From Sialis fuliginosa (lineage: Eukaryota > Arthropoda > Insecta > Megaloptera > Sialidae), in NCBI GenBank assembly GCA_961205875.1, contig OY540809.1:9994267-10058266 (forward strand): a stretch of 64,000 nucleotides of DNA. Direction: 5' to 3'. Positions 11,546 to 22,390 of this stretch are shown here, in pieces. The position numbers were made by a program, and so were the translations under genes. Below the pieces are notes generated by a model. The model searched no databases. It worked only from the letters and a program-made list of their open reading frames with translations, and was not told the DNA's origin. Within the stretch, counting starts at the first letter, position 1. Each line of letters opens with the position of its first letter.

Positions 11546-12229
11546 TAGGGTGTGCTCTCGTTACGAAATACGTTAGTTTTTGACCGAATGATTACCCTGT
11601 AGTTCAATTTTAAGAGGTGTCTTAAGGGGGGTACCGTTTCCCATTTAAGTAACATGGGGAAATGATTCTTTAGTACTAAAGTTGGTATTACTGATTAATG
11701 GTAACTGAAAAAAAATTTAAGGAGATAATTTTGTAGAGAATAAAATTATGTTTTAATAATGCTAGTTATCGGCTTGGTCATTCCTTTTCCGATAGCTCAG
11801 TAGTAGGGTTAAATATTGCTATTTAATTGATATTTATAGAAAATTGATGTTAAATTTGATTTTGTAAAAAAAAATATTTAAAACGCTTATACGTTTTAAT
11901 TCATTGCATTTTCATCTATAGCTCTAGTTGTAAGCCTTTTAGACGTACAATTTAACAAATAAATCACTTTGAATGCCTGTAACTTTTGATACGTTGAATT
12001 GAGAGATATGACTTTGTAGACACTTTTGTAGAGAATTTTATCTTCTACAAGAATATCAACTTTAGTACCAAATAATCATTTTCCCATGTTATTTAAATGG
12101 GAAACGGGACCCCTCCTTGCGACACCTCTTAAAATGGAACTACAGAGTAATCCTTCGGCGAGAATTTATTTTAGATCAAAAACTAACGTATTTTGTAACG
12201 AGAATAATTTTTTTTTGACACACCCTGTA
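11546..12229. mobile_element. Inverted-repeat element with TAGGGTGTG ends
   Basis: The left end TAGGGTGTGC and right end GACACACCCTGTA are inverted, and the arms match imperfectly over roughly 150 bp or more. Both arms share AAGAGGTGTC, a GGGACC/GGTACC phrase and CCCATTTAA(A/G)TAACATGGG. The same ends and the CCCATTTAAATAACA motif occur in the larger fold-back at 19766-21507, so the two are related. The terminal TA pair fits a Tc1/mariner TA target; the TAGGG/CAGGG start would also fit hAT. No transposase. Confidence 0.65.
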
Positions 12230-12331
12230 GTACACATATCAGAGATGCGATAAATCATTGAAAGCATTGCTAAAGTACCCGATTCCGACAGAATTCTTAT
12301 TTCAAATTTCTGAAAAAACACATATGAGCAT
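12230..12331 (+). repeat. 102-bp direct repeat, right copy
   Basis: Begins GTACACATATCAGAGATGCG and ends ACACATATGAGCAT. It starts at the base after the inner element's terminal TA, mirroring the left copy. Confidence 0.8.
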
Positions 12332-12385
12332 ACATACATACGTTTAATTCTAAGTGCACAAGATAGCATTGATCAATGAGTTAGT

Positions 12386-13794
12386 TGTACGTAAATCACG
12401 AAGGTAATATATAACCTAAAAAAAATCGTGACTAAAACATTTTTTCGTAAAGTTGGTACTAACTCTTTAAACAACATATTCGATTAGCAAATTAAGTTCT
12501 TTAGATAGGTCAAACATGTTTCAAATACGAACTTTGTAAATGGTTTAATGAATTCAGAATTGAGTTATTTGACCCTACGCGTTTAACTAATTCCTAGTTA
12601 GGTTTGTTGTGTTAGGCCATTAATTTTTACTAATTCGCTTCTAAAATCGCTCGATTAAAAACATTATATCATGTACCCTGGGAATATGTAATTAATATTC
12701 ATTAACAATGCAATTAACCAGGACGTGCACCAAATTTTAAAACATTTTAAATTATTACATTGAACATTTTTATATGTATTTTCGTTATATTTGTTCATTA
12801 TTTTGAAATAAATTTTGTTGATATTATTTATCAAATATGTATACAAAAAAATTATATAAAACTTTTATTTTTTATCATGAATCGCTAAAGTAATTAAGTA
12901 CTACTAATTTATCAACCTATTATACATCATTCTCTATAATTGTATCCATTGTATAGGGCCAAACACACCATATACAGAGTTTCCCTTTTTAATTATCGAA
13001 ACAATGAAAAAATTAATCCCAATTATGCAAGCGTTTCGTAATTAACGTATGCGTGTAATTTAAAAATAGTGTATACAATTTTCTTAACTATAGAATTTAG
13101 AAAAAGTGTAAGTAAAAATTAATTGTATTACATATTATCTACGCAACATACTTGTCATTTGATTTTAAATAAAACATTTGGCTTCAGCTGGAAAATGATG
13201 ATGTGATTTACAATTTTGCATTCAATACTCTTTTCCGGGTCATTCAGATGAAAAATATAATCTTCTTCATTATATTTTTAATGCCAATTTGATCAAAAAT
13301 AGACATTTGATACTTTAGATAAGGAAAGAGATAGGACTCATTACCACACTATTTAAAATCGATACCGTTATGCTCCGAAAAATGCGCTCCGAAATGTCAG
13401 CTGATGAATCCATTAATTAAGAATAAATGTTTTATATTGCCTTTAAAAATATTTCAATGATAATTTAGATAAACATCTATCTAGTCTAAAGATAATAATT
13501 TTAAGGGTATTTACAGTTTGAAAAATGGTCTCCCCCTAAAAAAATACTGACTTGAAAATTTTTTGCAGTATTTTTTCAAAACGAAATATCTTAAAAACTA
13601 TAAATCCTATAAATGTCGCGACATCTATGGGATACAGACAATGAAAATGACATTTAGGTTACAGTTTCGTATAATGGATTAGGTTGCTTGTTATGCATCC
13701 ATAAACTTTCCTAATCTACGTTTGATGCAAACAAAATTATATGTAATTGTTTTGTGTAGAGTTCACAATCAAATCTGAATATAATATTTAAGTT
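12386..13794. other. A+T-rich DNA, no gene recognised
   Basis: No gene, repeat boundary or RNA recognised. Confidence 0.5.
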
Positions 13795-14305
13795 GCAGGA
13801 GAACAAAACCAGATAAATCCATTTTCATGTACTTTTTTTAACTTTTGAGTATGGTTATAGGTAGGTACAGTGGAGATTTTTTAATACCCAAATTTTGAAC
13901 TAGCGTCTTTGCACAAGTTGGATCAGTTTAAAAAATTGGACGGATTTGTCCGGTTTTGTTCCACTACAAGTGGGATTTATCCACATTTGACCCACAGAGA
14001 CATCATAACCTGTAATGGCAAAAAATTGTAAGTGAAAGAAAACAATAATAATTAAAGATTTTAATCAATAAGGCACATTTTGGGAAAAAAATAACGTAAT
14101 AATCGCACACAAACTTTTTCTGTCTTTTTTTATTGGATTTGTTAGTTTTTGTTCTGAGGCACGTTTTTGAAGCCATTTTTAAATGGGTTTTAGCAATATT
14201 TTAACCGTGATCTTTGGTCAGTCGATTCGGTGATGGTTGAAAATGCCGAATCGAAAAAAAAGTCACCTCGGTTCAAAGTGTATTTATCAAGTTTTGTTCT
14301 GCTGC
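13795..14305. mobile_element. Putative non-autonomous DNA transposon with short TIRs
   Basis: The left end GCAGGAGAACAAAACCAGAT and the right end GTTTTGTTCTGCTGC form an inverted repeat (GCAG-N-AGAACAAAAC, then GATAAAT after two bases). The interior has a second weak inverted pair around GATTCGG/CCGAATC. No coding capacity and no clear TSD, so the superfamily is unknown. Confidence 0.5.
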
Positions 14306-14351
14306 TCTAAGGAAAAAAATATATAATTGAATCCAAACCTGCATATTATTT

Positions 14352-14650
14352 ACACCCTACGAAGACATCAGAGGATTATCACGGATCCCTGCAAACTTTA
14401 AATTACCCATAATCCGTTGAACCTTGCAATTACTTTGATTATCAAAGTTCCAGTCAACGTGTCTGTAACTCGAGTTCGATTATCTCGTTTAATATTGTTG
14501 TCATGAATATATAACAGCTTCGACACGTACGCTTGTAATGTCCATAATGCCGAAAACCGATCGGCAATGGTATCTGCGGTGCGTCTATCGCCTATAAAAC
14601 TGTAACAAGTGTGGCGGAACGTTCTTCGAATGAGGAAAGTATCCGATAAA
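14352..14650. promoter_or_regulatory. Candidate cis-regulatory block
   Basis: About 300 bp of complex, moderately G+C-rich sequence without repeats. It contains the perfect palindrome CTTTGATTATCAAAG (14433-14447), which is two facing TCF/Pangolin-type CTTTGAT sites, plus CAATTACTTTG and several GAT(A/T) words. A CCTATAAAAC box lies at 14591-14600, but I see no arthropod TCAGT initiator about 30 bp downstream. Enhancer or promoter function is an inference. Confidence 0.3.
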
Positions 14651-14714
14651 AGTGTATGTTAAAGCGTTTAGGCGATTTGGTGAATTATTATGTAGATTAT
14701 AGTTATATAGTTAT

Positions 14715-15060
14715 AATGTACTGTCCCCAGTCTTGGATCATACATAAATGTTGGACTCTTGTTTAATTAAATGTACTAAATTATAAATATTTGTTGATAT
14801 TTGTTTACTGCCATTACTGAATCATTATTATAGACACTAAACTGTAAAAAAACTTAATTTAATGACAATCAGCCAATGGGTGTGAAAATGGTGGACATTT
14901 TAATTAATTATTAGTGTAATCTATTTATTAATTATTATATTATCATAGCATCTGCTTTACAATTCTTTATTTCATAACATTTGTAATCATTAGCAAATGT
15001 CCATTACTGAGTGTCCATTACTGGTTTTAATTTATCCATAACTGGGGGAAGAAAATAAAC
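14715..15060 (+). repeat. Family F repeat, degraded copy
   Basis: Shares with 42386-42935 and 29368-30455 the phrases CCAGTCTTGGA, TAATTAAATGTACT, AAATATTTGTTGATATTTG and TCCATTACTGGTTTTA. The TACTGGCACCAG end is degraded (GTACTGTCCCCAG) and the other terminus is missing. Confidence 0.6.
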
Positions 15061-15258
15061 CAAATAAAATGCTCCAATTTAAAAAAAATTATTTGCAGAT
15101 TTTGGTAATTTAAATTAATTTAATAAAGAGACACTTTAACTAATTTGTTAATTTATCAATTTTAATTTGTTTCTAATAGGGGAAACGTGTTGACATTGTT
15201 TTATTGTGGTTAAGGTGTATATTTTTAGTATTTATTATTAATAATATAAATAGACTTT

Positions 15259-15435
15259 TTTGAAAAATAATCCGGTTCCACCGGATTTTTTGTTGTGAAT
15301 TCCGGTTCCGACCGGAATTGGAAATTCCAACACAACAAATAGAATTTTTTGAAAAATAATTCGGTTCTGTCCGAATTTTTTGTGAATTCCGGTAATTCCG
15401 GTTCCGGCCGGAATTGAAAATTGCAGTTCCGAAAC
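15259..15435 (-). mobile_element. hAT-like MITE fragment made of two CCGGAATT-rich units
   Basis: Two tandem units of about 90 bp both start GAAAAATAAT and contain palindromic GGTTCC(G)ACCGGAATT-type text (about 15259-15350 and 15351-15430). The right end reads, in reverse, TAGGGGTGTTTCGGAACTGC, a typical hAT-type terminus. The opposite terminus was not found, so this is a partial copy. The 78- and 82-codon minus frames here are translations of the repeat. Confidence 0.5.
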
Positions 15436-16109
15436 ACCCCTAAATGTACAGTCACCTTCATTAATGGTCTTGCAGTTTGTATTCATTTTCGTTTATCACA
15501 AACTTAGTAGGCTCCTCCCATTTGTGCAATTATAATATTTAAATCATTTCTCCATGTATCAAACAAAGACAGATATTTTGAAATTCATTTGCTAGATAAA
15601 GAACTACTCTTCGTTTATAGTACTCATATATATTTGTGCAATTAAATTATTATGTAATCTATTGAAAATTGTATACGTAAATTTTGTGGCAATAAATATT
15701 TGATATTCCGAATTTTAGTTTTTAAATATATTAAACTTGATAGAAAAAGATAACCGATGATGTTTGTCTTTAAATTTGGAATCTGTTGTAAGTGATTCTA
15801 GCCTTTATGGTGCCAGACGAGTTCTGCAGGCGACTGTACATATATATAATTTACAGGTCATGTATTAATTTTATAGACCAGATAGATATTTATACAATTT
15901 TTAAATAAATCCATCACCTCTGCATACACATACAATCCACTTGAACACAAATCACAAAAGAAAACATTTCATGCACTCACACCCATCCACTCACTGTAGC
16001 CACACAATCTGTCTATTTTCATTGACGTAAATCTGACACCATATTATAAAAGCCACCGCCATAACCAATCAAAAATCCAATTCGGGTACTATTTGGTTGT
16101 TTGTTTTTT
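15436..16109. other. A+T-rich DNA, no gene recognised
   Basis: A short, more complex stretch at 15785-15840 (GGTGCCAGACGAGTTCTGCA) stands out. No gene recognised. Confidence 0.45.
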
Positions 16110-16300
16110 GAGTTTGGCGTTTGTTTGTTTTTCCCGCGCGCTTGTTTGTTTTTGAGATTGTCCGCACAAAGTCAGCCGCGAGAGAAAACACTTTAACGCT
16201 GCTAACGATGAGATCACATTTTCAGTTCACTTTGACTGTGTTTATATTGTTTGTTTGAGCGTAGAACTTTGCACTGTTACTCTTCCCGTCGCGTATGTTT
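16110..16300. promoter_or_regulatory. G+C-elevated island with GTTTGTTT repeats
   Basis: Contains repeated TTTGTTTGTTTTT (forkhead-like words) around TTCCCGCGCGCTTG and CAGCCGCGAGAG. It stands out against A+T-rich flanks. It may be regulatory; no open frame with a recognisable domain. Confidence 0.25.
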
Positions 16301-16828
16301 CTCTGATATTTGTGACTTCATCATTGTGTAGGTACTGTATTAAAATTCTATTATATAAGGGTTGTATATTGTTAATTTACTATCGTTGTTCTTTATTAAG
16401 TGTGGTTTTTATGGCTAAAATATTACATACTACCTGGGTTCAGTGGTGTAACTAGATTTTTTATTGGAGCCCGAACTGAGGAAATAAATAAAAAAAGTTT
16501 CAAAAATTAAAAAAAATTTTATCCTATAAGTGATGAGGATAAAAACCAATTGTTTTTAACCCAATCGTACCCAGCGTTACATACATATATGTAACAGAGC
16601 GCTTTTGTTAAGATTTTGCGTTTGATGTAAGATTATTTTAATTCGAATGGGTTTTAAATCATACTTATTTTCGAGTATTGGACTGAATATATCAACAATG
16701 CAATTACCAACGTTCTGAAGTTTTAGTACACATAGATAGGTATGAATTGATAACAGAAAAATCAGCAATATCGGTAACAAAAAAAAAAACTCGGGAACGA
16801 TTGAGTTAATCAAATTTAAAATGTTCAG
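16301..16828. other. A+T-rich DNA with a possible solo hAT end
   Basis: CAGTGGTGTAACTAGATTTT at 16441-16460 looks like a hAT-type left terminus, but no matching right end was found. The short palindrome GTTACATACATATATGTAAC lies at 16576-16595. Confidence 0.3.
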
Positions 16829-17139
16829 TGCTTCTTCGTGCAAAATTCACCAAAGTTAGATACTTAATTATTAAACAGTTTTAATAAACACCGATAAAAT
16901 AGTCTCATGAACAACTGCCATTGATTAACCATTTAATTTTTATATAATTTTATGAAAAAATGTTTATTCGACATTTTTCTTAATACGCGCCTGAATATTT
17001 TTTCATATATTTTTTAAATTTTTGACAATTTCAATCTAAATTTAAAATTTTCTGCTATGTAAATGTGAAAAGACATTTAATATGTCAAAGTAAATAGCAG
17101 TTTAAAAAAAATTAAAGCAAATTGAGATCAATCTTTCTA

Positions 17140-17154
17140 GGGGGGGGGGGGGGG
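17140..17154 (+). repeat. Poly(G) run of 15
   Basis: Fifteen consecutive G in strongly A+T-rich DNA, at a place where other family B copies have no such run. This could be real slippage or an assembly/polymerase artefact. Confidence 0.9.
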
Positions 17155-17241
17155 ATATTTTACAACAAACGTTGTAGACCTATATTATAGGAAATTGAAT
17201 GTTTTACAAAAAATATTCTATAAAATTTTCTTACACTACAG

Positions 17242-17527
17242 CAGGGGTCACCAAAATTTTCGAGAAACGGGCCGGATCAAATTTGTTTTACACATAGAGT
17301 GCCGGACGAAAAATATTCTTGTCGAAATCTTATTAGAACATTTATTTATATGTGCAATAAGCTATTTAAATAGGGTATATATCGAAAATAATAGAAAATA
17401 TCTATTTAATTGCAGATGAATACACATATTTACATCAAATCCTTAAATTATATAAAATTAATAAATAAATTATAAAAATCAGGGGCCAAATGAAAAACTT
17501 TGGAGGGCCGTAGTTTGGTGACACATG
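17242..17527. mobile_element. hAT MITE with 8-bp TSD CACTACAG
   Basis: Left end CAGGGGTCACCAAAATTTTC; right end GTTTGGTGACACATG. The sub-terminal text GGGCCGGATCAAATTTG and GGAGGGCCGTAGTTTGG is of the form common in non-autonomous hAT elements. The exact 8-bp duplication CACTACAG flanks it at 17234-17241 and 17528-17535. It is inserted into family B and is therefore younger than it. Confidence 0.88.
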
Positions 17528-17580
17528 CACTACAGCATGCTTGTCTTTGTCAGATTCACTCAATGTGCTATATATTTTTT

Positions 17581-17960
17581 GACAAGTGTTTTAAAATATT
17601 TAAGGTTAATTTTCAATAACGTCAAAGAAGTATAACTTCTAACGCGTATACATAAGTATACACACTCATATTTTAAATTATCGATAACACTCTTGGATCC
17701 ACTTTACTTGCTTTCAATCCAACAGCATTTCTTTCAACAGTACGTGCATTTGGTATAATGCAGAACTGAACTATTTGATATGCAATGCAAACACCATTAC
17801 GTTTTGCACCATTGTGGATCATCTCTATGCCGGAGACATGCATTATATAGTAAAAAAATCAGATTTCCTTTAGTCTGCTGTAAATAGTATTATTTAACAG
17901 AGTAATGTAAATATTAGACATTTAGAAGTAAATAGGTACGAATAACTTTGTCTAAAATTT
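17581..17960. other. Spacer, no gene recognised
   Basis: A+T-rich with no recognised element. Confidence 0.4.
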
Positions 17961-18626
17961 AAATAATTAAAAAAGAGTTAGACTCGCGCCCTGAGTGTTC
18001 CGTACCGTTATTTATATATGTGTTTCAAATAAGTACTTGTTCACTCTATTACACAGTGAAATTTAAAAATATAATTTTTTGAGATAATCATAATTTAAAA
18101 GAGTTTGTTATAAAAAATGGTTGAAATAAAAGTTGTCAAAAATATTTTTATCTGTACAAAACGGTTAAAGATAACATGCATAAATAATAAAAGAAATAAA
18201 ACGGTCAAGTGCATGATAGGGTTCCGTAGTAATTCTCACTACGATTTATAAAAAATACTTACTTATTTCAAAACTGTTCATAAACTATTTTTGCTACAAT
18301 GTTCGTTATAATTTTCATTGAAAGTACTATATAATTAAAAGTTACATTTTGGAATTTTTTCAGATTTTTTGAATTAATAATTTAGAAATTGGAGGGGGCA
18401 GGATGCTCTGATAACGACATTTAAAAGCAAATATATCGTGACTGAAGGGTTAAAATCAAAAGGTCATATAACATTTTCTGTTGCATTTTAGGAGACCTAT
18501 CTAAAGACTTTTGAGTCAATGGGAAGGCGGGGTCCAAAAAATCTGTTTTTTTTTATCAAAAATATGAATTTTGGGTTATCAATCTACGCCCGTATAAAAT
18601 TTATATACACAGACAGACCGACTATA
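17961..18626 (+). repeat. Family C repeat, 3' end cut by a Helitron
   Basis: A related fragment at about 17970-18010 has GACTCGCGCCCTGAGTGTTC. The main copy from about 18190 has AAACGGTCAAGTGCATGATA, GGTTCCGTAGT, AACGACATTTAAAAGCAAAT and TAGGAGACCTATCTAAAGAC. It stops in ATACACAGACAGACCG next to the Helitron at 18627, so the expected terminal GTAGAAAAC segment is missing. Confidence 0.65.
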
Positions 18627-18834
18627 CTAGCTGTTATTAGCGACTTCGTACGCATGGAATTTGTATTTTTATTTATCTAATCAATTTTTCGTAATAGAAA
18701 GTAGCCTATGTCCTTCCTCAGAATGCAAGTTATCTACCTGCCAAATTTTATCAAGATCGGTTCAGCAGTTTAGCCGTGAAAAGGTAACAAACAGACAGAC
18801 AAAGTTATTTTCGCATTTATAATATTAGTATGGA
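18627..18834 (-). mobile_element. Non-autonomous Helitron, copy 4
   Basis: In reverse orientation it starts TCCATACTAATATTATAAAT and ends CTAG, with the GCGTACGAAGTCGC stem remnant just before the end. It is bounded by A and T. The interior has AGGAAGGACATAGGC and ACGGCTAAACTGCTGAACCG. At 208 bp it is shorter than copy 3, lacking the middle. Confidence 0.88.
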
Positions 18835-19765
18835 TAATTAGGTATATAGGTATTCCAGAACTAAATTCGAGCCTACATTGTATTAATTTAATTACATTTC
18901 CACATTGTCCTATTCATTAAAGATGAATTCAGTAGAAACTGTTATATACGTCATACTTCCTATTGCGATATTTACAAGAATCAAATAATACGATCCAATC
19001 TGACGATTACTTATTCCAAGAAACGTGACTTGTATCAACGTTGCAAGATTTAGAACGGTTTTATTATAAATAATATAATAATACATACATACCTACCTAT
19101 ATTTATTGATATTATTTTACAAATATATTGTAGCTATACACAAGGAGTTCGAGTTATAAATGTGAGGTTTAGTACAAAATTGATTTTGTGTTAATTTTGC
19201 ACATATGTTATATAAAAACTATTAGATTAACATCATATATTTGGTTGATAATTTGAACGTGTATATGGTATCAATAGAGAAATTACAGTAAAGATTCGTG
19301 AGTTTGAAAACCGAATTTATGGATAAAGTCAAATTCGAAACCCGATTTAAAATTTTGTTAATTTTGATAATCTCTATAATTTTTAAGAGAGATATTTTAA
19401 ATATTAAATTAATTTTTTTTACATATTTTTTAAAAATTGATCGAAGTCTCTGAAAGTCCCTGAAAGTATTTTTTTGGTGCATTTTTATGCAGTCCAAACC
19501 CTAATATCTGATTTTTTGTCAAAACTAAAATCCAATTAAAACCGGTTTTTGGGAAATTCTGAAATTCGAATATCGCTTTTTTCATAATTCGATTTTTGTA
19601 TAAATTATATATGCATTTGTTTAATCCAGAGAGATTTTATTCTTATTGAGGGGTGGGGAAAGGGGTGTGAAGAGATATTTTGGATAAAGAAAATGGATAT
19701 TTCAATTTGCGAAAATCCAAATCGACATTTACGCTACTAGGATGTGAAAATATATGTGTATACAT
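18835..19765. other. A+T-rich DNA, no gene recognised
   Basis: A 91-codon minus frame at 19222-19497 is I/N/K/L/F-rich without a domain and is probably chance. Confidence 0.5.
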
Positions 19766-21507
19766 TAGGGTGTGCCAAAAAAAGACGATATTTTTTTTTT
19801 CTTTTTCCGCTCAAAATATCGTCGAAGATGTCGAAACAAAAGACCTGTCCAAAGGAGAGTTCTTAATTTTAATTTTAAGAGGTCCTCCATCGATTTTGAA
19901 GTTTTTCCCATTTAAATAACACGGGAAAAATTTTTTTTTTTCATTTTTACTTTCGCAACGTCTGAAGATTTTATTTTTTTGTAAAATAAACTATCAGACC
20001 TTATTGGGGATTAAATTTTGAACAAAAAATTTCATTGGGTCATATTGCTACCATCGAAGCCTGACTTTTTATAAAGCTTTACAGTATCAATTTTCCCCAA
20101 ATTTCGTGTTTTTTGTAATTTTTAGCTAAACTATCCAAGATAGAACAAAAAGTCAAATGACAATTTTGTAGTCCGTTTGATGCACTACAAAAAACATTTA
20201 GATAAATTTTTTGTATCATTAATATTTTCAAAGTTACAGACCAACAAAATCCTATTTTTCTAATTTTTAGCTTTGTTCAAGTGAACCATCGATAAAAATA
20301 CAAAAAATTTAATTCTTATTTTTTGGTACATCAAATTTGCTACAAAATTGTATAAGAAAGATTCGTTGTCTCCGCAATAGCGTAGAGTAACAAACCTGAT
20401 AAGTCATATTTTCATAATTTTTAATCTATATTTTCTAAATTATTGACGATAGATGACAAATTTCAATTAAAAATTTAAAGTATATTTAATTCTCTAAAAA
20501 GTTAGCCTAGAATAATTTTTTACGATATAACTTGCTTAATAAGTCCACAAATATTATTGTTATTTATTTCGTTTTTGGTCTATTGAGGTTATTTAACCAA
20601 TCCTCAAGACAACCCTGATTATGTAAACAAATTGAACATGAATTGACATATTCCACTCCCACATATTATTCAAAACAACAAAATTGAATGATTAACAAGT
20701 ATTCGATATAATCAAACATCAAATTCTTTCTAGGACTTCGTAATCCTTTTCTGTTTCAAACGATCTTCTATTTTTCAAACTTAAAAACATGCTAAATTCT
20801 GTATTGAGTTAGAAAAGCGTTTTAATGTTCCAATAATAAAATTTTTGAAGGCTATTAATCATAATCTACAGCAGAAAGTTTTAGGGATAGTCTGCAGGAT
20901 TAACTGAATTTTCGGATGAATGGTTAAGAATTAAATACACAGTATAAAAAACTAATTCGAGGAGCAACTAGTTTCAACAGAATGCATAAGAATAAGAAAA
21001 GGTATTTTTGAAAAATAGGATTTTGTTGGTCTGTAACTTTGAAAATATTAATGATACAAAAAATTTATCTAAATGTTTTTTGTAGTGCATCAAACGGACT
21101 ACAAAATTGTCATTTGACTTTTTGTTCTATCTTGGATAGTTTAGCTAAAAATTACAAAAAACACGAAATTTGGGGAAAATTGATACTGTAAAGCTTTATA
21201 AAAAGTCAGGCTTCGATGGTAGCAATATGACCCAATGAAATTTTTTGTTCAAAATTTAATCCCCAATAAGGTCTGATAGTTTATTTTACGAAAAAATAAA
21301 ATCTTCAGACGTTGCGAAAGTAAAAATGAAAAAAAAAAAAATTTTCCCGTGTTATTTAAATGGGAAAAACTTCAAAATCGATGGAGGACCTCTTAAAATT
21401 AAAATTAAGAACTCTCCTTTGGACAGGTCTTTTGTTTCGACATCTTCTACGATATTTTGAGCGGAAAGTGAAAAAAAAAAAATATCGTCTTTTTTTGGCA
21501 CACCCTA
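19766..21507. mobile_element. Fold-back element with arms of about 497 bp
   Basis: The left arm (19766-about 20262) and right arm (about 21011-21507) are inverted and nearly identical by eye over about 500 bp. The ends are TAGGGTGTGCC and GGCACACCCTA. The 8-mer GTATACAT flanks both ends (19758-19765 and 21508-21515), which would fit a hAT TSD of the nnnTAnnn type. The terminal TA on each side also allows a Tc1/mariner reading. The loop of about 750 bp is A+T-rich with no transposase. Open frames in the two arms are translations of the same inverted sequence. It shares termini and CCCATTTAAATAACA with 11546-12229. Confidence 0.85.
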
Positions 21508-21515
21508 GTATACAT

Positions 21516-22050
21516 ATATATAATTTATAACAATTAAATGTAAGAAAAAAATACACACAGTTTTATACTATATTTGTTTTTGTTAAAATATGTATAATAT
21601 ATTATGGCCGGTAGAGAATTTTATATCGCTGTGGAGGTGAGATCCCCAGCATCCCTATTGAATTTAAAACTGATAACAAATAAGTCATTTCGCTGCCAAT
21701 GTTGGTATATTTCCATTTTCTCGATTTACTCATCTATGTACTTTTCAGAAACCCCCCAAAATATTACCTCTATACATTTTATATATTTCCTAATAAAATG
21801 AAAAATAGAATACACGTAATTTTATAGCTTAAAAGCTTTATAAAATACTAAAAAGGCATAAACAAAACAAAAATAGAAAAGCACCCAATAAAAAACATGC
21901 AATATCAGTTATTACCAAATAAATAATAACAATAACCTTTAGCAAAACATTTCCTGCATTCCAAAAGTACCTTACAATATAAATAAATAATTTTTATTCT
22001 CATAACCTCAAAATGAAAACATATGATTTCATGCATCACAGGGTAAAATA
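21516..22050. other. A+T-rich DNA, no gene recognised
   Basis: The 65-codon plus frame from 21604 has no domain. Confidence 0.5.
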
Positions 22051-22390
22051 TTAATTTTCAATTTGGCAACGCTGTTGTAGACGTTCAAAAATAACAGCAA
22101 CACTCAGTGGTCGGGGCAAGTTTATTAGCAAATCGAAAATGCACAATGTTAGTCACGCTTTGCATTGGATACATCGATATTTTACAATTTTATTGGTCTG
22201 TTGTAATATCATGGAACAAACCCGATATTTGTTTGGAATGAAAATATTGCCGGTATGTGGATATACTCTAAATGGATCTTAAACGTTTTAAGGAGAGAAG
22301 AAAGAGGGGAGGTTATGTCGTTCGAATATAATTCACAGTTGTCATTTTTAAAGTGGCGGGTCTTATTGGAACGAGAGAAAATATATCAAA
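22051..22390. promoter_or_regulatory. Complex block with DRE-like and GGCAACGCTG motifs, weak promoter candidate
   Basis: Contains TTTGGCAACGCTGTTGTAGA, ACACTCAGTGGTCGGGGCAA, ACATCGATATT (close to the insect DRE TATCGATA) and a run ending AAGTGGCGGGTC at about 22351-22362. The mix of motifs resembles insect TATA-less promoters, but no downstream exon is visible. Speculative. Confidence 0.2.

Larger units (their letters stand above)
11386..12385. mobile_element. Outer composite element with inverted ends
   Basis: The ends carry a short inverted repeat: ACTTACTCATTGATC at 11386-11400 and GATCAATGAGTTAGT at 12371-12385 (14 of 15 match). About 40 bp inside each end sits one copy of a 102-bp direct repeat, and between those lies a second inverted-repeat element. 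There is no coding region. It could be an old DNA transposon invaded by a younger one, or a composite that moved as a unit. Confidence 0.45.
16829..17580 (-). repeat. Family B interspersed repeat, interrupted by a hAT MITE
   Basis: In reverse orientation this matches 38166-39160 and 47703-48425. Landmarks are GTGCTTCTTCGTGC at the end, TGATTAACCATTTAATTTTTA, GACATTTAATATGTCAAAGT and TTACAACAAACGTTGTAGAC. A 15-base G run lies at 17140-17154. The copy is split by the MITE at 17242-17527. It is non-coding and of unknown class. Confidence 0.65.

Noticed and set aside
14591-14600. TATA box CCTATAAAAC as a promoter
   Set aside because: No TCAGT-type initiator about 30 bp downstream and no exon follows. 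Kept only as part of a candidate regulatory block.
15225-15486. 78- and 82-codon minus frames with repeated FRPEPELPE-like and PVGTGI-like text
   Set aside because: They translate the tandem CCGGAATT-rich units of a hAT-like MITE.
16441-16460. Solo hAT left end CAGTGGTGTAACTAG
   Set aside because: No matching right terminus or TSD was found in the following kilobase, so I do not call an element.
19680-21556. Frames in both arms of the fold-back at 19766-21507
   Set aside because: The frames at 19680-19919 and 21356-21556 cover inverted copies of the same arm DNA and encode no recognisable protein.
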